Positions 1 through 9,192 of a stretch of 64,000 bases of DNA are shown here, in pieces; positions within the stretch are counted from its first letter, which is position 1; the number at the start of each line of letters is the position of its first letter. A program made the position numbers and the translations under genes. Location: contig NZ_JSXI01000063.1 in NCBI RefSeq assembly GCF_000803065.1, positions 1 to 64,000 of the forward strand. The letters are read 5' to 3'. A model generated the notes under the pieces. That model made no database searches. It saw nothing but the letters and a program-made list of their open reading frames with translations, and had not been told where the DNA came from. Origin of the DNA: Sphingomonas sp. ERG5. Lineage in GTDB: Bacteria > Pseudomonadota > Alphaproteobacteria > Sphingomonadales > Sphingomonadaceae.

Positions 1-345
1 CTTCACGCCCGCCCCGCCTTGAGTCACGGCCCGCATCCGGTAATGCCAGGTCGGATGATCCTGCGCGCCGCCGCGCACATCATCGGGCCAGCGCGCCATT
101 TCCAGGAACCGGCGCCGGTCGCGCTCCGCACCCTCGGCGCGATCGATCGCCACCTGAAAGGGACCAGGATCCGGATGCGCGGCAAGCAGCCGCAGCATCT
201 CCGCGACCACCGCCGGGTCGTCACGCATCAGTTCGTCATACGCGATCGCCGCGGCCACCATATGCCCCGGCCTGCTCCAGGCCTGAGCGGGCGCGGATGG
301 CGCGACGATGGCGACGACCAGCAGCGGTGCGAACAGCGATCTCAT
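1..345 (-). CDS. S1/P1-type nuclease, C-terminal part beyond window
   Basis: Reading leftward from an ATG at 345, this frame stays open to the window edge (115 codons visible). A signal peptide ending APAQA is followed at once by Trp23 and then His28. That Trp/His spacing matches the S1/P1 nuclease family, where the mature N-terminal Trp and a His five residues later bind zinc. A later WPDD segment (86-89) and TWHY (99-102, His101) look like further zinc-site positions. Family members are periplasmic or secreted zinc enzymes that cut single-stranded nucleic acid and remove 3' phosphates. The start lies 10 bases after the TonB receptor stop, so the two are probably co-transcribed. The remaining zinc ligands lie outside the window. 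Confidence 0.8.
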   Translation of the reverse strand, partial: MRSLFAPLLVVAIVAPSAPAQAWSRPGHMVAAAIAYDELMRDDPAVVAEMLRLLAAHPDPGPFQVAIDRAEGAERDRRRFLEMARWPDDVRGGAQDHPTWHYRMRAVTQGGAGVK

Positions 346-355
346 CCCGGGTCCT

Positions 356-2623
356 TCAAAAGGTCATGGTGGCGCGCGCGAAGAACTCGCGGCCATTGGT
401 GCCGATCGCGCCCGCTTCGGGGTAAAGCAGCCCGCCGCCCTGAGTCAGGGCACGCTCAACGGTCTTGTCGGGATAGGCATTGGTCAGGTTCAGGATGCCA
501 ATGCCGAAGCGGAAGCGTTCGGCGACCTTGAGTTCGGCGGTGAGATCGATCGACGTCACCGCGCCATAAGTCTGCGGGGTCAGCACCGACGTGGTGGTGA
601 ACGATCCGAACCGGACCAGCGCGGCGCTCAAGCCGAAAGCGCCGGCATCGATCCGCGCGGCAAGGGCAAGCTTGTCCTTGGGTTGCGCGACGGTGAGCAA
701 TTGCAACGCGGGTCCACCGAGCAGCGGCAGCGCGGGAATCACGCGATTGACCGCCAGGCGATCCACCCTGGTGTCGACATGCGCATAGCTGGCGGTCACA
801 TTGGCGCGAATGCCGCCGAAGCGCCGGGTCCAGTCGGCGGTGATCTCATACCCCCTGGTGGTGGTGTCGAGCGCATTGGTGAAGAAGCGCGCCTGCGAGG
901 CATTGGTGATGCCCGCCGCCTTCAGGATGGCGGTGACCGCCGCGCCGCTCAGCGTCTCGCTGAGCGCGATGCGGTCGGCGATCTCGATATGGAAGAGATC
1001 GGCGGACAGGACGAAGCCGGCGAACGGCTTGAGCACGATGCCGCCGCTGAGATTGCGCGACCGCTCCCTGCGCAAGGGGGAAGCGCCAAGCGCGATCGCC
1101 ACGGGATCGGAAACCGCGAAGGTGCCGATATTGACCAATACCCCGCCGCTCGACTGGCTGGTGACCGTGCTGAAATATTGCTGCTGCAGCGATGGCGCGC
1201 GAAACCCGGTCGACGCGGTCGCCCGCAGCGCGATCAGGTCCACCGGCTGGTAGAAGAAGCTCAGCTTGCCGGTCGTCGCATTGCCGAAGTCGCTGTAACG
1301 CTCATGGCGCACGGCGGCGCCCAGGGTCATGTGCCGGATCGGGCTCAGCTCGAGATCGCCATAGAAGCTCCAGGCGCTGCGGCTTTCATCGACCGGAATG
1401 GGCGGGTTATAGCCGGGAAACCCCTGTGCGCCCGCGCCGGTATAGGAACCCGGCTCGCCCGGGCGGAGCTTGAAGGTCTCATGGCGATGCTCGACGCCCG
1501 CGGCGAGGTTCAGGCCGGCGGCAAGATCGATCTTCCGGCTGATGTCCAGGTTCGCGACATTCTGAAAATAGCGCGCGCCGCCACCGGCAAAGGCGCGCGG
1601 GCTTGCCGCGCCGAGCGACGTGTTCACCGTGTCGAAGACATTGAAGCTCGCGTCGCTCAGACCCATCGTGTCGCTGAGATCGAAGCGCCAGCCATCCACA
1701 TCCCCCGAAACGCCGACCGATCCGCCGGCATCGTCAAGGTTCACGCGAATATGCGGCACGAATCCTTGCGGATAAAAGGCGGGCGCGATCGTTGGCGCGC
1801 GATACTGCGCCGGACTGGTCGAGCGGCGATGATCGTAAATGCCCTGAGCATAGAGTTCGACGGCCCCGATCGGCAGACGGAAGCTGCCCGCCAGATTGAT
1901 GTCGAGCGACTTGGGGTCGCCTTGTTCACTGGTGATGCGGCCATAACGACTGTCCACGCCGGCACGGTTGGTCGCACCGCGATCGCGCAGCTCGGCAGTC
2001 AGGTTGAGCGACCCGCCCTGCCCGATCGCAAAGCCATGGTTGAGCGCCGCGACCAAAGTCCGGCCGTCGCCCTTTTCGGTGACGCCCGATTGAACGCTGG
2101 CGGAGCCACCGCTGGCGGATGAGCGCAGCGTGATGTTGATCACGCCCGCGATCGCATCCGAGCCATATTGCGCCGCGGCGCCGTCGCGCAGGATCTCGAT
2201 CCGCTCGATCGCCGAGACCGGAATGGCGCCAAGATCGACGGGCACCGATCCGCGCCCGACGACATTGTTGAAATTGAGCACTGACGACAAATGCCATCTC
2301 TTGCCATTGACCAGCACAAGCACCTGGTCTGGCGCCAGCCCGCGCAAGGTCGCCGCGCGCGTGTTGGCGCCGGACGGGCCCGTCGCGGTGCGGGGATAAT
2401 TGAACGACGGCGCGAGATATTGCAGCGCGCGGTTGAGATCGGTCAGCCCCCGCGCCTGCAGGTCATCGCTGCTGAACACATCGACCGGCGATGGCGATTC
2501 CGTGACCAGCCGGCCCGAGGAGCGCGTGCCGACGACGAGAATGTCGGCTTCCTCCGCCTCTTGCGCAAATGCCGGCGTCGCCGCTGAAGCGGCGAGCAAC
2601 ATAGTGATGAACGTCAAACGCAT
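356..2623 (-). CDS. TonB-dependent outer-membrane receptor
   Basis: A 755-residue protein with a clear signal peptide (cleavage near AFA/Q, residue 20), a TonB-box-like segment (DILVVG) just after it, a plug domain over about residues 35-150 (including VLVLVNGKRW and IERIEILRDGAAAQYGSDAIAGVINI) and a long beta-barrel ending in Phe, as outer-membrane proteins do. Such receptors take up a large substrate across the outer membrane using ExbBD-TonB energy; the substrate cannot be read from sequence. The ATG at 2623 is preferred over an in-frame TTG at 2629 because a GGGGG run sits about 6 bases upstream of the ATG. It is transcribed together with the downstream S1/P1 nuclease and diverges from a LysR regulator, so uptake of nucleic-acid breakdown products is a plausible inference. 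Confidence 0.9.
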   Translation of the reverse strand: MRLTFITMLLAASAATPAFAQEAEEADILVVGTRSSGRLVTESPSPVDVFSSDDLQARGLTDLNRALQYLAPSFNYPRTATGPSGANTRAATLRGLAPDQVLVLVNGKRWHLSSVLNFNNVVGRGSVPVDLGAIPVSAIERIEILRDGAAAQYGSDAIAGVINITLRSSASGGSASVQSGVTEKGDGRTLVAALNHGFAIGQGGSLNLTAELRDRGATNRAGVDSRYGRITSEQGDPKSLDINLAGSFRLPIGAVELYAQGIYDHRRSTSPAQYRAPTIAPAFYPQGFVPHIRVNLDDAGGSVGVSGDVDGWRFDLSDTMGLSDASFNVFDTVNTSLGAASPRAFAGGGARYFQNVANLDISRKIDLAAGLNLAAGVEHRHETFKLRPGEPGSYTGAGAQGFPGYNPPIPVDESRSAWSFYGDLELSPIRHMTLGAAVRHERYSDFGNATTGKLSFFYQPVDLIALRATASTGFRAPSLQQQYFSTVTSQSSGGVLVNIGTFAVSDPVAIALGASPLRRERSRNLSGGIVLKPFAGFVLSADLFHIEIADRIALSETLSGAAVTAILKAAGITNASQARFFTNALDTTTRGYEITADWTRRFGGIRANVTASYAHVDTRVDRLAVNRVIPALPLLGGPALQLLTVAQPKDKLALAARIDAGAFGLSAALVRFGSFTTTSVLTPQTYGAVTSIDLTAELKVAERFRFGIGILNLTNAYPDKTVERALTQGGGLLYPEAGAIGTNGREFFARATMTF

Positions 2624-2739
2624 GATCAACCCCCGATTTCTGCGCGGTCCATAAGCGCAGGGCGATCGGGGCCGGTATCGCGCAGAGCCGCACGTCGCGT
2701 TGCGTGCGACGCAACGGAACCGTCACGGGAGCGTGTTAA

Positions 2740-3681
2740 TTGGTCTGCATGTTGCGTCAAATGCCCCCGCTGGAAGCCGTCGAAGCGTTTCTCGTCGCGG
2801 CGAAATCGCGCAGTTTCCGCGCCGCCGCCACCGCGCTCGCACTCAGTCCTTCGGCCTTTTCCCGGCGTATCCAGCTGCTCGAGCGCTTTGCTGGGCGGCA
2901 GCTGTTCGAGCGCACCAGCTCAGCGACATTCCTGAGTGCGGATGGCGCGCGATATCTGGCCGATATCGGGCCAGCGATCGAAACGATCCTGCACGCGACC
3001 CGTTCGCTGCGTCAGACCGGGAGCGACCATATGCTGCGCATGGCGACCTCCCATTCGCTGGCCGCCGAATGGTTGATGCCGCGGCTGCCGAGGCTCCTGT
3101 CGGAAACCGGCATCGAGCTCGACCTTGTCGTATCGCGCGATCCGGACTGCCTGCGCACACAAATGGCCGACATCGCGCTGTGGGGCGGGCCGACGGCCGA
3201 CCGGAAGCCGCTGGTCGATGTAATCGCCAATCTCGACGCGGTGCCGGTCATCGCGCCACGGCTGACCGATAATGGCTCAGCGCCCCGAACGCTCGCCGAC
3301 CTGGCCGAACAGCCGCTGATCGAAGTGCGGGCCAATGCCGGGCTGTGGCGGCACTGGCTGCACAAGGCCGGCTATCGCGGCCCGCCACCCGCGGTCATCG
3401 CCAGCTATGATACCAACCAGCTCAAGAATGAAGCGGCGGCTTCCGGGCTGGGCGTGGCGCTGGCGACACCCATGGTCTCGGAGCGCTTCCTGGCCGATGA
3501 GCGGCTGGTTGCCTTTGCGCACCTGCGGCTTCCCACCGACCAATGCTATAGCCTTCATTATGCCAGCGCCGATTTGCGCTCGCGGCCCCACGTCCATGTC
3601 CTGAGGGAATGGCTCAGCGCCGAGGCCGGCGCATCGGTGACGCGCTATGATCGCTGGTATGCGGCTGGCGCGCCCTGCTAG
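2740..3681 (+). CDS. LysR-family transcriptional regulator
   Basis: A 313-residue protein with an N-terminal winged helix-turn-helix (about residues 11-70, with FRAAATALALSPSAFSRRIQ as the recognition region) and a periplasmic-binding-like effector domain (about 95-300), the GcvA-like arrangement. The start is uncertain. TTG at 2740 lies 8 bases after a GGGAG at 2727-2731, while ATGs at 2749 and 2761 in the same frame lack a well-placed ribosome binding site. It is divergent from the TonB receptor with about 116 bases between them, so control of that receptor operon is the obvious guess. No effector can be named. Confidence 0.85.
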   Translation: MVCMLRQMPPLEAVEAFLVAAKSRSFRAAATALALSPSAFSRRIQLLERFAGRQLFERTSSATFLSADGARYLADIGPAIETILHATRSLRQTGSDHMLRMATSHSLAAEWLMPRLPRLLSETGIELDLVVSRDPDCLRTQMADIALWGGPTADRKPLVDVIANLDAVPVIAPRLTDNGSAPRTLADLAEQPLIEVRANAGLWRHWLHKAGYRGPPPAVIASYDTNQLKNEAAASGLGVALATPMVSERFLADERLVAFAHLRLPTDQCYSLHYASADLRSRPHVHVLREWLSAEAGASVTRYDRWYAAGAPC

Positions 3682-3712
3682 AATTTGATCCAGCAAGACG
3701 CCACCGCATCGA

Positions 3713-4366
3713 TCAACGCGTGGCGTTATATTTCAGCTGATCGTCGGTCAGTTGGAAGCCGACCAGCGCCTCGAAGGTCGCGCGCTGCACCGCCTGGCGA
3801 ATCTCCGGCGCGGTCAACGGATCAACCGCAGCGTCGTTGTCGCCGGCCTTGCGCTTCTGGGTGAGCTTCTGCTTCACCTCATCGGACAGCGTCGCGGCAC
3901 TGCGCGCGATGATCGAGCTGCCCTCACCCGTGGCCGAGGCGCGGGTCTGGCCGGCGTCGAAGTGCAGGTTCACGTGCCCGATCCGCTTGGCGATGACGGC
4001 GGTGCCACCCCGCACCACGGTGATGAAATAGGGGAGCGTCACATCGCGCGGCGCATCGGCGCGGACGCGGCTGGCGCGGACCTCAAACGTCACGCTGGTG
4101 ACGATATCATTGGTCGCATCGGCACAGGTTGAACGCACATTGGTCATCGATGCGGTCACGTCGATCGCCGACGCATCGCGGCTGGCCGGCGGATCGAACA
4201 GGGTGACGTCACCGGTCGCGGCCGGAATACCGACCGTCGGACAGGCCGAGCGGACCGCGGTGATGCCGACGCCGCCCGTCAGGTCGATGTCGCCCTTTTT
4301 GGCACAGCCGCCGACCAGCAACAGCGCAATGACGGGAAGGACGATTTTCGGGGCTGTCACGGGCAT
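3713..4366 (-). CDS. Predicted lipoprotein of unknown function
   Basis: A 217-residue protein. The ATG at 4366 is preceded by an AAGG box at a good distance; the frame stays open further upstream but that extension overlaps ispH. The N-terminus has a hydrophobic stretch ending in the lipobox LVGGC, so it should be lipidated at that Cys and sit in the periplasm. The mature part is rich in beta-prone segments and ends in a charged helix. I do not recognise the family. It is divergent from ispH (112-base gap) and convergent with the LysR gene. Confidence 0.8.
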   Translation of the reverse strand: MPVTAPKIVLPVIALLLVGGCAKKGDIDLTGGVGITAVRSACPTVGIPAATGDVTLFDPPASRDASAIDVTASMTNVRSTCADATNDIVTSVTFEVRASRVRADAPRDVTLPYFITVVRGGTAVIAKRIGHVNLHFDAGQTRASATGEGSSIIARSAATLSDEVKQKLTQKRKAGDNDAAVDPLTAPEIRQAVQRATFEALVGFQLTDDQLKYNATR

Positions 4367-4478
4367 ACGCACCTTATCACAAGGAAGGGGCCATGACACT
4401 CGCATGCCGGCCCCGGAAATGCCGTCACCATAGGAACCGGCTTTCGCCCGCGCAAGCAATCGCGTAGAGCCACGCCAC

Positions 4479-5435
4479 ATGAGCATCCCGGAAAAGCCTG
4501 CCCTGCAACTGCTGATCGCGGCTCCGCGCGGTTTTTGTGCCGGCGTCGATCGTGCGATCCGCATTGTCGAACTCGCGATCGAGAAGCATGGCACACCGGT
4601 CTATGTCCGGCACGAGATCGTCCACAACAAATATGTCGTCGACACGCTGCGCGCCAAGGGCGCGATCTTCGTCGAAGAACTCGACGAGGTTCCCGAAGGC
4701 GTGCCGGTGGTGTTCTCCGCGCATGGCGTGCCGAAATCCGTGCCGACCGCAGCACAGGATCGCGGCCTGACCTATCTCGATGCGACGTGCCCATTGGTGT
4801 CGAAAGTGCATCGCCAGGCCGAACGGCTCGTTGCGGCGGGCCGGCATATCGTGTTCATCGGCCATGCCGGCCATCCCGAAGTGATCGGTACGTTCGGACA
4901 AGTCCCCGAAGGCGCGATGACGCTGATCGAGGATGTCGCCGATGCCGAGAATTTCGCGCCCGCCGACCCGACCAACATCGCCTTTCTGACTCAAACCACC
5001 TTGTCGGTCGACGATACGGCCGATGTCGTGGCGACCCTGCAGCGCCGCTTCCCCGCCATCCAGACGCCGCGCCCCGACGACATCTGCTACGCGACGTCGA
5101 ATCGCCAGGCGGCGGTCAAGTCGATCGCGTCGATGTGCGACGCGATGCTGGTGATCGGCGCCCCCAATTCGTCGAATTCGGTGCGGCTGGTGGAAGTCGC
5201 CGAGCGCGAGGGCACGCCGGCGCGGCTGATCCAGCGCGCCGACGATCTCGACTTCGGCTTTCTCGCGGGCGTGACGACACTGGGCATCACCGCGGGCGCC
5301 TCGGCTCCCGAGATATTGGTACGCGAACTGGTCGAACGACTGAGCCAGCGTTTCACGATTGACGAGCAGGAAGTCGAAACCAATCGCGAAACCGTCTCGT
5401 TCAAGCTCCCCCGCGGCCTCGAAGCGGCCGCCTGA
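4479..5435 (+). CDS. ispH: 4-hydroxy-3-methylbut-2-enyl diphosphate reductase
   Basis: A 318-residue protein of the usual IspH length. It catalyses the last step of the MEP pathway, reducing HMBPP to IPP and DMAPP with an iron-sulfur cluster. The three cluster cysteines are visible at 20 (APRGFCAGV), 104 (DATCPLVSKVH) and 203 (DICYATSNRQ), and the substrate-binding SSNS at 231-234. The stop codon is followed directly by the thrB start (no gap), and thrB overlaps rnhA, giving an ispH-thrB-rnhA operon that is common in alphaproteobacteria. Confidence 0.97.
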   Translation: MSIPEKPALQLLIAAPRGFCAGVDRAIRIVELAIEKHGTPVYVRHEIVHNKYVVDTLRAKGAIFVEELDEVPEGVPVVFSAHGVPKSVPTAAQDRGLTYLDATCPLVSKVHRQAERLVAAGRHIVFIGHAGHPEVIGTFGQVPEGAMTLIEDVADAENFAPADPTNIAFLTQTTLSVDDTADVVATLQRRFPAIQTPRPDDICYATSNRQAAVKSIASMCDAMLVIGAPNSSNSVRLVEVAEREGTPARLIQRADDLDFGFLAGVTTLGITAGASAPEILVRELVERLSQRFTIDEQEVETNRETVSFKLPRGLEAAA

Positions 5436-6392
5436 ATGGCCGTCTATACGCATGTGTCAGCCGAAGCGCTGACCGGTTTCCTCGCGCGCTATGATCATGG
5501 CGAACTCGTCTCGGCCAAGGGCATCGCCGAGGGTGTCGAGAACAGCAACTATATGGTCGATACGACGAGCGGCCGATTTATCCTGACCCTGTACGAGAAG
5601 CGTGTGAACGAAGGCGATCTGCCCTTCTTCCTCGCGATGCTCGATCATCTCGCGGAACGCGGCAATCCGGTGCCGCGCGCGCTGACCGACCGGTCAGGCG
5701 TCGCGATCCAGCAACTCGAGGGTCGGCCGGCATGCCTGATCGAATTCCTGCCCGGCGTCTCCATATCGCACCCGACACGGGCGCAGGCCGTTGCGGCCGG
5801 GGCTGCCATGGGGCGGATGCATGAGTCGCTGACCGACTTCACCGGTGCACGGCCCAATAGCCTTGGCCCGGACGACTGGGCAGTTTTGCTGGCCCGCTGC
5901 GGGCGCGATCTCGATACGATCGAGCCAGGCCTGTTCGACCATGTCGATACGGCGCTGGCCCGCGTATTGACCGAATGGCCGCACGATCTGCAACGTGCGG
6001 CGATCCATGCCGATCTGTTTCCCGACAATGTCCTGATGCTCGGTGATCAGGTCAGCGGGCTGATCGATTTCTATTTCGCCTGCACCGATATCCGGGCCTG
6101 GGACCTGGCGGTAATGCACAGCGCCTGGGCGTTCGATGCGCATGGTATCATGGCCGATCGCGACATCGGGCCGGCACTGGTCGAGGGTTATGCTTCGCGC
6201 TTCCCCTTGAGCGATGCCGAACGTGCGGCGCTGCCGGTGCTTGCGCGTGGCGCGTGCATCCGTTTCCTGCTGACGCGCGCCTGGGACTGGCTCAATACGC
6301 CCGCCGATGCGCTGGTCACGCGCAAGGATCCGCTGGCCTATCTGCGCCGGCTCAACGCCTATGAGGCAGAAGGCGCGACGCTTTTCGCATGA
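5436..6392 (+). CDS. thrB: Homoserine kinase (APH-fold type)
   Basis: A 318-residue kinase of the aminoglycoside-phosphotransferase fold used by alphaproteobacteria for homoserine phosphorylation in threonine synthesis. The catalytic HADLFPDN loop is at 191-198 and the metal-binding Asp follows at about 211 (IDFYFACTD). The N-terminal lobe has the usual VENSNY segment near 35-39. It abuts ispH and overlaps rnhA by 4 bases (ATGA), so translation is probably coupled. The conserved neighbourhood favours thrB over other APH-fold kinases. Confidence 0.93.
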   Translation: MAVYTHVSAEALTGFLARYDHGELVSAKGIAEGVENSNYMVDTTSGRFILTLYEKRVNEGDLPFFLAMLDHLAERGNPVPRALTDRSGVAIQQLEGRPACLIEFLPGVSISHPTRAQAVAAGAAMGRMHESLTDFTGARPNSLGPDDWAVLLARCGRDLDTIEPGLFDHVDTALARVLTEWPHDLQRAAIHADLFPDNVLMLGDQVSGLIDFYFACTDIRAWDLAVMHSAWAFDAHGIMADRDIGPALVEGYASRFPLSDAERAALPVLARGACIRFLLTRAWDWLNTPADALVTRKDPLAYLRRLNAYEAEGATLFA

Positions 6393-6850
6393 CTGATACC
6401 AAGACTGAGATGACGCGAGTCGAGATCGCCACTGATGGCGCGTGCAAGGGCAATCCGGGGCCTGGCGGCTGGGGTGCGCTGATTCGGTCGGGCGGCAAGG
6501 AAAAGGAATTGTCCGGCGGCGAGAAGCTGACCACCAATAACCGGATGGAATTGACCGCGGCGATCCGGGGGCTGAACGCGCTGACCCGGCCGTGCCTGGT
6601 CACACTGTCGACCGACAGCCGCTATGTGATGGATGGCCTGACCAAATGGATCAAGGGCTGGCAGCGTAATGGCTGGAAGACCGCTGACAAGAAGCCGGTC
6701 AAGAATGCCGATCTCTGGCAGGAATTGCTTGACGCCGCCAAGCCGCACCGCATCGAATGGGTATGGGTAAAGGGCCATGCCGGTCACCCCGACAATGAGC
6801 GGGCCGACCGGCTGGCAAGCGACGCGGCCGATGCCGCGCGCAAAGGCTAG
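6389..6850 (+). CDS. rnhA: Ribonuclease HI
   Basis: A 153-residue protein, typical for RNase HI, which cuts the RNA strand of RNA-DNA hybrids during replication and repair. The four acidic catalytic residues are visible: Asp16 (ATDGACKGNPG), Glu54 (NRMEL), Asp76 (STDSRYV) and Asp140 (ERADRLA). His130 (KGHAGH) is the flexible catalytic-loop histidine. The start overlaps the thrB stop as ATGA. A second in-frame ATG at 6410 would remove seven residues without touching the fold. Confidence 0.97.
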   Translation: MTDTKTEMTRVEIATDGACKGNPGPGGWGALIRSGGKEKELSGGEKLTTNNRMELTAAIRGLNALTRPCLVTLSTDSRYVMDGLTKWIKGWQRNGWKTADKKPVKNADLWQELLDAAKPHRIEWVWVKGHAGHPDNERADRLASDAADAARKG

Positions 6851-6867
6851 GCTTTAGCTCTTCAGCT

Positions 6868-7044
6868 TCAGCTATTGTCTTCGGTCGGCGCGCCCGGGCC
6901 GTTCTTCTTGATCGAGTCGATCGCATTCTCGGCGGATGCCTTGCTCGAATAGCCTTCGGTCGAGAACATCACTTCGCTGTTATATTTGAAGCGAACGCGG
7001 AATTCGCCAGCCTTGTCCTTATAGATCTCGAACTTGTGCGCCAT
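6868..7044 (-). CDS. DUF1508 (YegP-like) small protein
   Basis: A 58-residue protein matching a single DUF1508/YegP repeat: KFEIYKDKAGEFRVRFK, then SEVMFSTEGYSSKASAENAI and SIKKN. Members are small cytoplasmic proteins of unclear role. The ATG at 7044 is chosen because GGAGG lies exactly 6 bases upstream; an ATG at 7050 would touch that box. It is convergent with rnhA (17-base gap) and lies downstream of the FAD oxidoreductase on the same strand. Confidence 0.88.
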   Translation of the reverse strand: MAHKFEIYKDKAGEFRVRFKYNSEVMFSTEGYSSKASAENAIDSIKKNGPGAPTEDNS

Positions 7045-7092
7045 GGTCATCCTCCATCGTTGGACTAATTCAGGTTAAGCGCAAAAATCCCG

Positions 7093-8187
7093 TTACGCCA
7101 GCGGTCTGAAACGGCCGGGCGCGTACGCCGCAGGATCGATCGCCGCGACGATCGGGTCGGGTGCGCGGCCGAGCAACAGCGCCGCGGCCAGCGCGGCGGC
7201 GGCCGGTGCGGTCTGGATGCCGAAACCGCCCTGCCCCGCACACCAGAAAAAGCCCGGCACGACGGGATCGAAACCATAGACCGGCAGCCGGTCGGGCGCG
7301 AAGCTGCGCAGCCCGGCCCATTTATGCTCGACCGCCGCGATACGCCAATCGACCACCTGTTCGAATCGGTCGATCGCGATCGCCACATCGAGTTCCTCGG
7401 GCGCGACATCGCCCGGGTCGACCAGGGTTTCGTCATGCGGGCTGAGCCAGAGTCTCCCGGCCCCTTCCGGCTTGAAGTAGAAGCGCCCGGCAATATCGGC
7501 GACCATCGGCATGTCCGCCGGCGTGACGGCATCGATCCGCAATTGCGCGATGGTGCGGCGATAGGCCTTGATACCGATCGGCGCGACACCGGCGATCGCC
7601 GCCACCTGGTCCACCCAGGCGCCGGCGGCATTGACCAGGACGGTCGCGTTGAGCGGCTGCGCGCCTGCCTCGACCTGCCAGCCATCGGCCAGCCGTACGG
7701 CGCTGCGCAACGGCGCCGACAGCCTCAGCATGGCCCCCGCCCGCCGTGCGCGAGCGAGAAAATCGCCATGGAGCGCACCGACATCGATATAGTTGGTGCT
7801 CGCCTCCAGCACACCCAATGTCCAGTCGGGACGCAGGCCCGGGATCAATCCGGCGGGATCGACCGCGACGAGCGGGACGCTGGTTCCCGCGAACCGGGCC
7901 AGCAAGGCCTGGATCGCCGTTTCATCCTCGGCACGGCCGATATGGAGCGATCCGAGCGGATCGAGAAAGCCGCCATCACGAAGCGCGGGGCCGGATGCGG
8001 TGGTCAGCGGCTGGATGCCGGGACCGCCATAGGTTTCGGACCAGAAGGCAGCGGATCGCCCGGTCGAATGATAGCCGGGCGTATCCTCGGCCTCGATCAG
8101 GACGACCGACGCGTGCGGCGCCACGGCGGCGGCCAGACTCGCACCGGCAATCCCTGCGCCGACAATGGCGATGTCGTAGCGGTCCAT
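7093..8187 (-). CDS. FAD-dependent oxidoreductase, D-amino-acid oxidase (DAO) family
   Basis: A 364-residue flavoprotein. The dinucleotide-binding motif IVGAGIAGAS is at residues 8-17, followed by an acidic residue ending the second strand (LIEAED) and a GYHSTGRSAAF segment typical of DAO-type oxidases. The C-terminus carries the second FAD contact (WCAGQGGFGIQTAP). Such enzymes oxidise amino or hydroxy acids; the exact substrate is not readable. It lies 12 bases downstream of the alpha/beta hydrolase gene and is probably in one transcript with it. Confidence 0.88.
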   Translation of the reverse strand: MDRYDIAIVGAGIAGASLAAAVAPHASVVLIEAEDTPGYHSTGRSAAFWSETYGGPGIQPLTTASGPALRDGGFLDPLGSLHIGRAEDETAIQALLARFAGTSVPLVAVDPAGLIPGLRPDWTLGVLEASTNYIDVGALHGDFLARARRAGAMLRLSAPLRSAVRLADGWQVEAGAQPLNATVLVNAAGAWVDQVAAIAGVAPIGIKAYRRTIAQLRIDAVTPADMPMVADIAGRFYFKPEGAGRLWLSPHDETLVDPGDVAPEELDVAIAIDRFEQVVDWRIAAVEHKWAGLRSFAPDRLPVYGFDPVVPGFFWCAGQGGFGIQTAPAAAALAAALLLGRAPDPIVAAIDPAAYAPGRFRPLA

Positions 8188-8199
8188 GCGCGGTTCGTT

Positions 8200-9144
8200 T
8201 CAGGCCCGGGCGCGCGCCGCGAGGAAGAGGTCGATCTCACCGATCGCGCGATTGCGCACCGCATCGCCCTCGCGCAGCACCTCATGCGACGATTCCCGGC
8301 CGAAACGTACCACGCGCACATCGGGCAGCTTGCCCGCAACCTGCAACGCCGCCTTCGGGTTCACCAGCTTGTCGGCCTCCGCGACGATGAGCAATGTCGG
8401 CACGGTCATGGTCTTCAATCGCGGGTCGTCGCGCTGGCGCCGGGTCGATTCGAATGCCTGCATCACCCAGCGCCAGCTTGGTGGGCCGAGCAGCAATTCG
8501 GGCTTGGTCCGCTGCCAGAAGATTTCGTCATCGTACCGCGCGCGGTCATGAGTCAGCAGCGCCTGGCGCGTCACGGTCGTTGCTGGGCGCTCATTGCCCT
8601 TCCACGCCGGTCGCGCCGAATTGCCGACGCCACCGAGGAATTTCGCCATCCGCTCACCCAGCCGCGCGCCAAGCGGGCTGTGCAGGCCAAGCATCGGCGC
8701 AACCAGGACCGCCGCATCAGGTTTCGCAACACCCTCGATCATCGCGCGCAGGATCAAATGCCCGCCCATCGAATGGCCCATCAATATCTTCGGGCCGACA
8801 GCCGCTTGCTGCCATTCGGCCCAAAAGGCGGCGAAGTCGGCGATATAGGTGCCGAAATCCTCGATATGGCCGACATGAGAATCGGGCGACACCCGCCCCG
8901 ATCCGCCCTGTCCGCGCCAGTCGAGCGACGTGATCGACCAGCCCTGGGCATGCCAATGCGCGAAAACCTCAAGATATTTTTCGAAAATATCGCCGCGTCC
9001 GCCCTCGAATAATATGCTGCCGCGCTTGGTTGCGCCCGCTGCGGGCCAGTCGAAACGGCGGAATTCCCAGCCATCGGGGCCCTGCCAATGGGTGATGCCG
9101 GCACCCGGCGGAATCGCGCGGCGATACGATTGAGGTGAATCCAT
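8200..9144 (-). CDS. Alpha/beta hydrolase, lysophospholipase/monoacylglycerol lipase-like
   Basis: A 314-residue protein from the ATG at 9144; a TTG two codons earlier is an alternative. The fold signature is clear: oxyanion strand and DWRGQGGSG (75-83), nucleophile elbow GHSMGG with Ser125, acid Asp258 (VAEADKLVN) and catalytic His287 (RESSHEVL). The DxRGxGxS loop and overall length resemble PldB/monoacylglycerol lipase proteins that act on lysophospholipids or monoglycerides. No signal peptide is evident, so it is probably cytoplasmic or membrane-associated. Confidence 0.88.
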   Translation of the reverse strand: MDSPQSYRRAIPPGAGITHWQGPDGWEFRRFDWPAAGATKRGSILFEGGRGDIFEKYLEVFAHWHAQGWSITSLDWRGQGGSGRVSPDSHVGHIEDFGTYIADFAAFWAEWQQAAVGPKILMGHSMGGHLILRAMIEGVAKPDAAVLVAPMLGLHSPLGARLGERMAKFLGGVGNSARPAWKGNERPATTVTRQALLTHDRARYDDEIFWQRTKPELLLGPPSWRWVMQAFESTRRQRDDPRLKTMTVPTLLIVAEADKLVNPKAALQVAGKLPDVRVVRFGRESSHEVLREGDAVRNRAIGEIDLFLAARARA

Positions 9145-9192
9145 TGGCAATCGTTACTTTTTGGAAAGCCATGCCGTCTAGGGAATTCCCTT

